Origin: JABFRZ01 sp964631945
Lineage (GTDB): Bacteria > Planctomycetota > UBA1135 > GCA-002686595
NCBI GenBank assembly: GCA_964631945.1
Contig: CAZWAY010000020.1
Coordinates: 19,364-83,363 of the forward strand
Reading direction: 5' to 3'
Length of the DNA stretch: 64,000 nt
This document shows, one piece after another, positions 53,996 through 61,638 of this stretch (position 1 is its first letter; every line of letters begins with the position of its first letter). Position numbers and translations under genes: made by a program. The notes beneath the pieces were generated by a model. It was not told the origin of the DNA and ran no database searches. It saw nothing but the letters and a program-made list of their open reading frames with translations.

Positions 53996-54982
53996 CTATT
54001 TCTCGAGCCGGGCGAGGGCGCTGCGCGCTTCGTCGCGGACGGCCAGGCTCTCGTCCCCGGCGAGAATGCCCTCGAGCTGACTCACCGCTCGCAGGCGCCC
54101 GAGCCGCTTGACGCTCCGGACGCGTCCGGAAACGCCGTCGCTGGCGAAGTCCTGCAGGACCCTCGCGATCGTCGGGGAGGCGGCCCCGCGGTCCCCGAGC
54201 TTCATCAACGCCTCGGCCGCCCGAGTCGCGACCTCGATGTTCGGCGCCTGGAGTTGCCGGGTGAGGAGCGGACGCGCGGCGGCGTAGTCGAGGCGCCTTG
54301 CCGACTGGATCGCCTGGAGCACGACCTTCGGATCCCGATCTCCCAGCAGGTCGAGCAGCAGCGGCCCGGCTTCCTCGACCGGAAGGTGACCCAGGCGGTT
54401 GGCCACGAGCTCGCGGACCTTGGCCGAGGGGTCGTGGAGCGTGGCCCGCAAGTGCTCGCCCAGTCCGGCCTTGTCCAGTCCGGCCAGCTCCTTCAGCGCC
54501 CGCGCACGCACGCCCGCCGACTCGTCGGCCAGACTCTGCACGAGGAGCGCGCGGGCCTCCGGGTCGCCCCAGCGCGCCAGCCCGGCCAGCTCCTCGAGTG
54601 CATCCTTGCGATCGCCCGCATCCAGGCCGCGGAAGCCGGTGAGGAGCTCGCGGCGCAGCTCGAACTCGGCCGGCGCCTGGGCGGCGGACAACGCGGGCGG
54701 GAGCATCGACTCGCGCGCGCTCGGCGTCGGCGTCGCCGCTCCGCTACCGACCTCCCCGCGCTCGAGGGCGGCGCGCAGCGAGGTGAGCTCCCGCCGCAGG
54801 GACCCGAGCTCGACCGCCAGCGCCTCGGTCCGCTGCGAGGACCCCGGCTCGGCGCTGACCGCGCTCGAGCGCGGCCTCGGCGCGGGGCCTGCCGAGCCGT
54901 CACGCGCGCAGAACAGGGCCAGCGCGGCGAGGCCGAGGCTCGTGCTGGAAAGAACGAGCGCGAGGCGATGGGGCGTGTTCAC
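53996..54982 (-). CDS. membrane-anchored HEAT-repeat protein
   Basis: This 328-residue protein starts at GTG 54982, overlapping the previous stop (GTGA). An N-terminal transmembrane helix or uncleaved signal (about 8-25, LVLSSTSLGLAALALF), a short coiled coil (about 55-75) and HEAT repeats to the end follow (DPEARALLVQSLADESAGVR, PSAKVRELVANRLGHLPVEE). It is last in an operon with an ABC exporter, nucleotidyltransferase and glycerophosphotransferase-like gene, so it may scaffold that system at the membrane. No enzymatic motif. Confidence 0.75.
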   Translation of the reverse strand: MNTPHRLALVLSSTSLGLAALALFCARDGSAGPAPRPRSSAVSAEPGSSQRTEALAVELGSLRRELTSLRAALERGEVGSGAATPTPSARESMLPPALSAAQAPAEFELRRELLTGFRGLDAGDRKDALEELAGLARWGDPEARALLVQSLADESAGVRARALKELAGLDKAGLGEHLRATLHDPSAKVRELVANRLGHLPVEEAGPLLLDLLGDRDPKVVLQAIQSARRLDYAAARPLLTRQLQAPNIEVATRAAEALMKLGDRGAASPTIARVLQDFASDGVSGRVRSVKRLGRLRAVSQLEGILAGDESLAVRDEARSALARLEK

Positions 54983-56073
54983 GAGGCCGTCCGTAGCGGC
55001 TGCGGAGTGCTGCGGTGCAGCATCCATTCCATGGCGGCGTCGGTCGCGGCGCCGGGGTTGTAGAAGAGGTCGGCCGCCATCGCCTGACGCACGGGCGCCA
55101 GCCGCTCGGGCTCGGCCAGCTCGGCCGCCACCACGGCCACGACTTCCTCCGGTTGCTCCACGACCACTCCGGCGCGACGGCCCCAGGTAGCGGTGTCGAG
55201 CGCGCCCGACTTGGTGGCCCTGTTCAGGAGCTGTGGGACGTCGAGGAACACCATCGGCCGGTCCAGCAGCGCGTACTCGCTCGTGACCGAGGAGGCGTCC
55301 GAGATCAAGAGGTCCGCCAGGCGCAGCAGCGGAACGACGTCCGGATCCCGCGCGATCCGCAGGTGCTCGTCCTCGAGCGGCGCCAGGCGCGTGGCCCAGT
55401 CGACGGTCTTGTCCTTGGGGTGATCGTGGAGCTTGACCAGGAGGTCGTAGCGACCGGTGGCCGCCAGGCGCCGGAGGACTTCCTCCCCCATCGTCTCCAG
55501 GGAATTGCGCTTCTGGCCCGTGGGGGCGTAGAGCACGATCGGGCGCGTGCCGTCGAAGCCGTTGCGGCGGGCCGATTCGCGCCGATCGAAGGGACCGCGG
55601 CGCAACGCATCGGTCTTCATGAAGCCCACCTCCAGCGCGCGTGGGTCGCTTGCGCCCAGCAGTCCGGCCTCGACGAACTTGCGGTGCATGTAGGGCCCGA
55701 TCAGGAAGTAGTGATCGCAGCCCATGTTCTCGTCCCGCACCGACTTGTTGCGGAAGGAGATGCCATGGAAGATCTGCACGCGCAGGCCGGCGCTGCGCGG
55801 GCTGATCAGCTTGGTATTGGCGCCGAAGAGCAGGTCGAAGTCCTGCTCGCCGATCTCATCGACCGTGAGGACGTGCTCGGCCGGGACGCCGAAGGGCCGG
55901 TAGAGCCCGGCGGAATCGTGCAGCAGGCCGGTCTCGGTCTCCGTGCGCAGTCCGCCCGAGAGGAAGACGTCGAAGTCGTTCGAGCGCACCAGACGCTCGT
56001 ACAGCGGCTTGAAGCAGACGAAGTGGACGGGCGCGTAGCCGGTGAAGAGGACACGGGTCTTGGGGTTCGACAT
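54979..56073 (-). CDS. CDP-glycerol glycerophosphotransferase-family protein
   Basis: This 364-residue soluble protein matches the GT-B-type TagB/TagF family: YAPVHFVCFKPLYERLV, FHGISFRNKSVRDENMGCDH, RPIVLYAPTGQKRNSLE, KLHDHPKDKTVDW and the signature LLISDASSVTSEYALLDRPM. In Gram-positive bacteria these enzymes move polyol-phosphate from a CDP-activated donor onto wall teichoic acid; related proteins occur in Gram-negative capsule clusters. With a nucleotidyltransferase and ABC exporter beside it, it may build a phosphate-linked surface polymer. ATG 56073 has GAG six bases upstream. Confidence 0.85.
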   Translation of the reverse strand: MSNPKTRVLFTGYAPVHFVCFKPLYERLVRSNDFDVFLSGGLRTETETGLLHDSAGLYRPFGVPAEHVLTVDEIGEQDFDLLFGANTKLISPRSAGLRVQIFHGISFRNKSVRDENMGCDHYFLIGPYMHRKFVEAGLLGASDPRALEVGFMKTDALRRGPFDRRESARRNGFDGTRPIVLYAPTGQKRNSLETMGEEVLRRLAATGRYDLLVKLHDHPKDKTVDWATRLAPLEDEHLRIARDPDVVPLLRLADLLISDASSVTSEYALLDRPMVFLDVPQLLNRATKSGALDTATWGRRAGVVVEQPEEVVAVVAAELAEPERLAPVRQAMAADLFYNPGAATDAAMEWMLHRSTPQPLRTAS

Positions 56074-56108
56074 GGAGAGCTCGCTTGGAGGATCGGTTTC
56101 GGATCGCG

Positions 56109-56983
56109 TCAGGGCAGGCATTCGTAGATGCCGCCCATGCTGCTGAGGGCGCTCATCACCTGGACTGCCAGGGTGGGCAGTCCGCGCCCGTCGCCCTGCG
56201 GACGGGCCTGACCGGAGCAGAGCTCCGGCAGCACTTCACACTGTGCGTAGAGGATGTCTTCGACGAAGTCGATCTCGGTCCAGGGCAGGCCGGCCACGTC
56301 GATGCAGCGCACGGGCACACGCTGCGCGAGGCGCGCCATGGCTGCCGGCGACCAGCGGTTCTCGCCGCNNNNNNNNNNNNNNNNNNNNNNNNNNNNNNNN
56401 NNNNNNNNNNNNNNNNNNNNNNNNNNNNNNNNNNNNNNNNNNNNNNNNNNNNNNNNNNNNNNNNNNNNGGCACACGCTGCGCGAGGCGCGCCATGGCTGC
56501 CGGCGACCAGCGGTTCTCGCCGCACGAGCGGCCCGGCTCGAGCTTCTTGCCGATGTCCTGCAGCAGTCCGCGGCGGACGACGACCTTCATGTGCTCGTCG
56601 TCGTGGCCCGAGCCCGAGTCGTAGGCCAGGGCGCTGCCGCTGGTGGAGAGCAGCCGCTCGTAGACCCGCGGGTGGGCGATCAGGTCGCAGTTGAGCTGGA
56701 GGAACGGCCCGCGCACCCATTCCCGCGCCAGCCAGAGCGAGTAGAGGCTGTTGGTCTCGGCGAAGCGCCGGTTCTCGACGTAGTGGCAGCCCTCGCCCAC
56801 GACGCTGCGCACGCGCTCGGCGCCGTAGCCGACGACCACGCACACGTCTTCGACTCCCAGGCCGTGCAGGACGTCGAGTTGATGGTGGATCAGGGCGCGA
56901 CCGCCCAGCCTCACCAGGCACTTCGGCAGGCCCTCACCGAGGCGCGTGCCGCGACCGGCTGCCAGGATCACCGCCTGCTTCAT
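56109..56983 (-). CDS. nucleotidyltransferase (interrupted by assembly gap)
   Basis: The N-terminus is a sugar-phosphate/phosphocholine nucleotidyltransferase: QAVILAAGRGTRLGEGLPKC, LVRLGGRALIHHQLDVLHGL, NSLYSLWLAREWV and LQLNCDLIAHPRVYE. The 100-N gap at 56369-56468 lies inside it. The same 55 bases stand on both sides; removing one copy and the Ns gives 720 bases, one intact frame of 239 residues. The true protein is therefore probably complete. It would make a CDP- or NDP-activated precursor for the glycerophosphotransferase-like enzyme. Its start overlaps the ABC gene stop (ATGA). Confidence 0.85.
56314..56523. repeat. duplicated 55-bp contig ends around a 100-N gap
   Basis: Bases 56314-56368 and 56469-56523 are identical over 55 bases and are separated by exactly 100 N (56369-56468). 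Fifty-five is a common k-mer length of de Bruijn assemblers, so two contigs sharing a k-mer end were probably joined with a fixed-size gap. The duplication is likely an assembly artefact, not a genomic repeat. Confidence 0.85.
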
Positions 56984-58761
56984 GGGTGCTCGTCTCCGCT
57001 CTTCCCGTTCACGGACGCCACGACGGGGTCGGGCGCGGGTCGGAGCCCGCTCGCGCGCGCGCGGTACTCGGCCGGGGATCCCACGAAGGCGATGCGCCCC
57101 CCGGAGAGCTCGATGACCTGCTCGAAGACCCCGAGGTCCGGCGCGCGATCGCAGGCAACGACCACCGTGGCTGCCCGGCGCAGGGCCATCAGCTTGCGCA
57201 GGCGTTGCCTGGCCAGCCTGCGGCCGAGGCCCACGAAGGGATCGTCCAGCAGCACGAGCGAGACCCTCGTCAGCATGGCCCGCGCGAGGATCAGGGCCCG
57301 ACGCTCGCTGACGGCAAGGCGCTCCAGCGCGACGACCGACTCCAGCCCCTTGCGCAGGCGTCGGGCCAGCGGGCGCACGCCGCAGCACTTCAGCACGGCC
57401 TCGACCTCGGGCGTGCTGGTCGCATCGGGCAGGCCGAGCAGGCGCCACAGGGGCTGCTTGGTGCCGCGCGGTTCCTGGGTCAGCAGACTGATGCGCGCCT
57501 GGCGCTGGCGCTTCGAGACGTCGACCAGCGCGACGTCGTCCCACCACACTTCGCCGCGCTTCGGCGCCAGGACGCCGGCCAGCAGCTGCAGCAGCGTCGA
57601 CTTGCCCGACCCGCTCGCACCCAGCACCAGCACCCGGCTGCCCGCGCGGACCGCCAGCTGCTCGACCGCCAATCGCCGGCCCGCGCCCTGGGAAGCGGGG
57701 CGATGGACCCTGGCCGCGACGATGCGGAGTTCGCGCTGCAGCGGCGGCAGCGGAGCCTTCGACTCCTGCTCCTGGCCGTCGCGCAGGACCTGCTCGAGTC
57801 GCCCGGCGCAGGCGAGGATCTTGCCCGTCCTCGTGCCCTGGCGCGCGAGCTGCACGACCGGCGCGCGCGCCATGAGCGCATACAGGATGAACACCAGCAT
57901 GTCCGCGCTCGAGAGCACACCATTGGCGACCCGCTGCATGCCCAGCCAGACCAGCAGCAGGATGGAGGCGCCGAAGATGGCGTGCACGGCCCAGGTCGTG
58001 CGCCCCTGGATGCGCGTGATGGAGGCCTCGTGTCGGCCGCTCGAGCGATTGACCTCGGTGAAGGAGCCATCGAGGGCCTCGTGCTTCCACGACTCGTGGA
58101 TCGACTCGGCCAGCAGGCCCTCCCGCTTCCTGGACTTCATCGCGCTGCGGTAGACGCCGATCGTTCCACGGACCGTCACGAAGGCGACCAGCGCGAAGGC
58201 CGCGGCGAAGATGGCGCCCAGGGTCGGATCCACCCAGATCAGGACCAGGCTGACTCCGACCAGCATGGCGCCGTTGGTCGCGACGTGGACCAGGAACCCC
58301 TTGAGCCCCTCCTTGACCCGCGCGGTGTCGCCGATCAATCGCGCCACGAGATCGCCCGGTCCCGCGGCCGAGATGCGCGGGTCGAGTTCCAGGGCCGACT
58401 GGAACGCTCGCGCGCGCAGGTCGCGTACGGTCCCGATCGCGAACTGGGCGAATTTCAGGCGCATGAAGAAGTCCGAGAACCCGAGCACGACCAGCAGCAA
58501 GAGGAAGCAGGCGCCGAACAGGAGCGGTTGCTCGACCGCGCTCGCGTTCGGCCACAGCGCGAGCGCCCTGCGCTCCACGTGACCCGACAGGAGCGGCTTC
58601 AGCATGCCCCTGAAGATCCAGGGCAGCACGAGACGGGTCCCGATGACCACCAGCGACACCAGCCCGCCCAGCAGCAGTCGCCGGCGGTGCCGGCGCGCGA
58701 AGGGTCGCAGCGCAGTGCAGATCTCCACCCACCTGCGGAATGTTCCACCCGACTGGATCAT
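56980..58761 (-). CDS. ABC transporter (fused membrane and ATPase domains), degenerate active site
   Basis: This 593-residue half-transporter has six transmembrane helices (about 25-330) and a nucleotide-binding domain (about 350-570). The Walker A motif is intact (VLVLGASGSGKSTLLQLLAG). The signature LSGGQ region reads LAVSERRALILARAM, and Walker B ends LLDDPF, with Asp in place of the catalytic Glu. ATP hydrolysis may be weak, or the protein may use an asymmetric dimer. First in the operon with nucleotidyltransferase, glycerophosphotransferase and HEAT genes, it is a candidate exporter of a lipid-linked product. Confidence 0.88.
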   Translation of the reverse strand: MIQSGGTFRRWVEICTALRPFARRHRRRLLLGGLVSLVVIGTRLVLPWIFRGMLKPLLSGHVERRALALWPNASAVEQPLLFGACFLLLLVVLGFSDFFMRLKFAQFAIGTVRDLRARAFQSALELDPRISAAGPGDLVARLIGDTARVKEGLKGFLVHVATNGAMLVGVSLVLIWVDPTLGAIFAAAFALVAFVTVRGTIGVYRSAMKSRKREGLLAESIHESWKHEALDGSFTEVNRSSGRHEASITRIQGRTTWAVHAIFGASILLLVWLGMQRVANGVLSSADMLVFILYALMARAPVVQLARQGTRTGKILACAGRLEQVLRDGQEQESKAPLPPLQRELRIVAARVHRPASQGAGRRLAVEQLAVRAGSRVLVLGASGSGKSTLLQLLAGVLAPKRGEVWWDDVALVDVSKRQRQARISLLTQEPRGTKQPLWRLLGLPDATSTPEVEAVLKCCGVRPLARRLRKGLESVVALERLAVSERRALILARAMLTRVSLVLLDDPFVGLGRRLARQRLRKLMALRRAATVVVACDRAPDLGVFEQVIELSGGRIAFVGSPAEYRARASGLRPAPDPVVASVNGKSGDEHP

Positions 58762-59006
58762 GCTTCTCGTGACTCACGACGCGGTCGTGATCCGTCCACC
58801 GCGACGGCCGGCCGCATCCTCGCAGGCGCGCGGCGAGCCGGTATTACCGCGAGATGACGGCCTCGCGCGGTTCGAGCGCGGAGCGCACTCGGCATGGCTC
58901 GCGAGCTGCGGGGCTCTTTTCACGGGTCGCGCGCATCGAGCCAGGGCCGCGCGGCATCCTTGGGATGCCCAGCTCCGCTCATCCGTCCCCGACACACCCC
59001 CAGCCC

Positions 59007-60035
59007 ATGCCCCTCGCGCACCTCCTCCTGCTCCTGATCCCCGTGCCGCGACCCGCACAGGAGCCCGGTGAGCTCCCCCGCAACCCTGTCTCGTGGGATG
59101 GACTCGAGGCGCGCCTGGAGGCCGAGGCCAAGGCCGGTTTCGCGGGCAGCGTGCTGGTCCTGCGCGAGGGCGCGATCGTGCTGGACAAGGGCTACGGCCT
59201 GGCCAACCGCGAGAAGGAGATCGCCAACCGACCCGACACGATCTTCGCCATCGGCTCGACGCCGATCGACTTCACGAAGGCGAGCATCCTGCTGCTCGCC
59301 GAGGCGGGCGAGCTCGCGCTGGCCGATCCGCTCTCGTTCTTCTTCCCCGAGGCGCCCGAGGACAAGCGTGGGATCACGCTCGACCAGCTCCTGAGCGGTC
59401 GCTCCGGGCTGGTGGACTTCGTCGACACTCCGGCCGACCGCGACCCGGACCATGCCTGGATCGACCGCGACGAGTTCCTGAGGCGCGTCTTCGGGAGCGC
59501 CCTGCTGTTCCAGCCGGGCCAGGGGCGCGAGCACTCCCACGCGGCCTTCGGCGTGCTCGCGGCGGTGATCGAGGTCGTCAGTGGCGAGACCTATCCCGAA
59601 TTCACCCGGAAGAGGCTGTTCGAGCCGGCCGGGATGCACGACACCGGCTTCTTCGGCGCGGAGATCCCCGCGCAGCGGCTCGCGCTCGGCTACGGCCCCC
59701 GCCAGGACGGGGTGCTCAACGCGCCGCCCTACTGGGGCCCGACCTCGTGGCTCGTCATGGGGAGCGGCGGCCAGGTGTCGACCACCCACGACCTGCTGCG
59801 CTGGCACCAGGCGCTGCGCGCCGGGAAGATCCTCGGCCCCGAACTGCTGCCGCGCGCCATCGAACCTCCGGGCGCGCTGCTGAACGGCGGCGACATGTAC
59901 GGCTTCGAGGTCTACTACACGCAGGGGCCGGGCTCGCAGATGTTCCTGTGCTCGAACGCCGCCGAGAACCGCGCGCGCCGTCGCGCGATCGAGGCCCTGG
60001 CCGGCGACCTGCTCGAGCTGGTCCTGCGGCGCTAG
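59007..60035 (+). CDS. secreted serine-hydrolase (class C beta-lactamase-like) homologue, altered catalytic motifs
   Basis: ATG 59007 opens a signal peptide (MPLAHLLLLLIPVPRPAQEP). The 342-residue protein has the fold of penicillin-binding/beta-lactamase-like serine hydrolases: YGLANREKEIANRPDTIFAI, LLSGRSGLVDF, PEFTRKRLFEPAGMHDTGFF. The SxxK motif reads S-T-P-I (lysine lost), the YxN motif reads H-S-H, and no K-T-G or H-x-G box is clear. It probably lacks normal acyl-enzyme chemistry and may only bind peptidoglycan-like ligands, or use changed residues. It is a single gene with no operon partners. Confidence 0.8.
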   Translation: MPLAHLLLLLIPVPRPAQEPGELPRNPVSWDGLEARLEAEAKAGFAGSVLVLREGAIVLDKGYGLANREKEIANRPDTIFAIGSTPIDFTKASILLLAEAGELALADPLSFFFPEAPEDKRGITLDQLLSGRSGLVDFVDTPADRDPDHAWIDRDEFLRRVFGSALLFQPGQGREHSHAAFGVLAAVIEVVSGETYPEFTRKRLFEPAGMHDTGFFGAEIPAQRLALGYGPRQDGVLNAPPYWGPTSWLVMGSGGQVSTTHDLLRWHQALRAGKILGPELLPRAIEPPGALLNGGDMYGFEVYYTQGPGSQMFLCSNAAENRARRRAIEALAGDLLELVLRR

Positions 60036-60115
60036 AGACAACCCTTCGGCCGCTCCACCATTGCGGGCGCCACGGGCTCGAGCTCGCATCGCTCGGCCAA
60101 GTTCCAGCGCGTGTC

Positions 60116-60144
60116 TTGACGCTGTCGCAAGCCCAGGTGAGAAT
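60116..60144 (+). promoter_or_regulatory. candidate sigma-70 promoter
   Basis: TTGACG (60116-60121) and GAGAAT (60139-60144) are 17 bases apart: five and four matches to the -35 and -10 consensus. It would start a transcript about 125 bases before the GTG of the next gene. Confidence 0.4.
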
Positions 60145-60277
60145 CCACGCGCGGTGCCGAGGGGCGCCGTGGCCCGAAGAAAGAGCGACGCTCACCCTCC
60201 CTGTCCTCCGGGGCTCGACGTCGAACTCCCTGGTTGCTGCACCGGTCGGGCGCGCAGCAGGACGCCAAGGAGCTTTC

Positions 60278-60868
60278 GTGACCGAATCCCGATTGCCGGA
60301 GACCCCCTCCGGCTGCCGCGCCGAAGCGCGGCGCCTGCTGGATCATCTGCGTGGCGACGACCCACAGCGCGCTCGCGCGGCGGCGACGCGCTTCGTACGA
60401 CTGCGCTCGTTCGCGACCATCGACGTGGATGACCTGCTGACCGTACGCGCACGTGTCCGGCTGAAGCACGCACTCGCCGTCGTGGCCGAGGAACACGGCA
60501 CGGCCTCGTGGTCGGAGCTCGCGCGCGAACTCGAAACGCGTGCGACGAGCGGCGCAGGGTCGCCGGTGTTCCATTCGCCGAGACTCGACAGCCTGCTCAA
60601 CCGCTGGTTCCGCACGCACGCCGAGGCCCGCGCCTCGCTGCAGCAACAAGGCGGTTTCCTGCTGCCCTTCCGCCAGCACTGCTTCATCACCGAGTCGGAG
60701 GGCATCCTCGCGCTCGGGCTCGACCCGCACGACCCCGACTGGGTCGCGGTCGCCTTCGACCTGGTGCGGCCGCGCGATGCCGGGGCCCATGCGCGCCTGT
60801 GCGCCAAGCGGCGCGCGGCGCTCGCGGCCGAGCTCGCCGCGCAATCGGAGCCCAGGAGGGCCTCGTGA
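60278..60868 (+). CDS. small soluble protein of unknown function, ankyrin-protein-like N-terminus
   Basis: GTG 60278 follows AAGGAG by five bases, a strong ribosome site. The 196-residue protein has a helical N-terminus (EARRLLDHLRGDDPQRARAA ... LKHALAVVAEEHGTASWSEL) of the kind that precedes ankyrin repeats in many bacterial proteins, but no ankyrin units follow. The C-terminal half (GGFLLPFRQHCFITESEGIL) has no match I recognise. It overlaps the next start by four bases (GTGA), so it is co-translated with the VOC protein. Confidence 0.7.
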   Translation: MTESRLPETPSGCRAEARRLLDHLRGDDPQRARAAATRFVRLRSFATIDVDDLLTVRARVRLKHALAVVAEEHGTASWSELARELETRATSGAGSPVFHSPRLDSLLNRWFRTHAEARASLQQQGGFLLPFRQHCFITESEGILALGLDPHDPDWVAVAFDLVRPRDAGAHARLCAKRRAALAAELAAQSEPRRAS

Positions 60869-61344
60869 GCGCCGCCGCCCCCCGACGCGACGGACCGATC
60901 CGGGACAACCCGGTACCCGAGCGTCAATCCGTGATCCCATATCTCATGGTGCGCGACGCACCCGCGGCGCTGGCCTTCTACGCGGCAGCCTTCGGCGCGC
61001 GTGAGCGCATGCGCACGTCGCTCACGGATGGGCGCATCGCACACGCCGAGATCGAGCTCTCGACGAACCAGGTGTGGTTGGCGGACGAAGCGCCGGAACT
61101 CGACTGCCCCGGCCCGCAGACCCTGGGCGGCGCCGGCGCAATGCTGTTCGTCTACACCGCCGACGTCGACGCCATGAGCGCGCGCGCCGTGCTCGCCGGC
61201 GCAACCGTCGTGCGCGCGCTCGCCGACCAGTACTGGGGCGACCGCACCGTCACGCTCCGCGACCCCTTTGGGCACGTCTGGACCTTCGCCACGCGCTTGA
61301 AGCGCCCGACGCCAAGACACGCGCCCAACTCGCCGTGGACCTGA
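60865..61344 (+). CDS. VOC/glyoxalase-like protein (PhnB type)
   Basis: This 159-residue protein has the PhnB-like vicinal-oxygen-chelate fold: VIPYLMVRDAPAALAFYAAA, FGARERMRTSLTDGRIAHAE, MLFVYTADVDAMSARAVLAG, DRTVTLRDPFGHVWTFATR. The strand-ending DPFGHVW motif is typical. Members of this subfamily are often metal-independent or of unknown substrate. GTG 60865 has AGGAGG upstream and overlaps the preceding stop. Confidence 0.88.
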   Translation: MSAAAPRRDGPIRDNPVPERQSVIPYLMVRDAPAALAFYAAAFGARERMRTSLTDGRIAHAEIELSTNQVWLADEAPELDCPGPQTLGGAGAMLFVYTADVDAMSARAVLAGATVVRALADQYWGDRTVTLRDPFGHVWTFATRLKRPTPRHAPNSPWT

Positions 61345-61638
61345 CCCGGAGCCCGGTCCACCACAGCGGAATCCGGGCAATCCCATCCGCGTCTCAAGTT
61401 TGGGAAAGCCGCGCTCGATCATTGACGCCCGGCGGAATCGCAGAAGGCCGCGAGCGGTTGTCTCTGCACCGCGCGCCCCTGGTCCAGTCCCCCCCGTGGA
61501 CAGCCTCCGCCGCCAGCCCCCCAGGCACGGACGGGGCTGCTGCGCGGAATGAACGTCCTCGCCACCCCCCGTTCTCGATCCGACCCGCATCGTTCCAGCG
61601 CGCGCACCTGTCGGCGTGGCATCTGGAGGCTCGCTGGC

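Noticed and set aside
56314..56523. 55-bp direct repeat as a recombination or transposition footprint
   Set aside because: It flanks a 100-N gap exactly and collapsing it restores one gene, so an assembly join explains it better.
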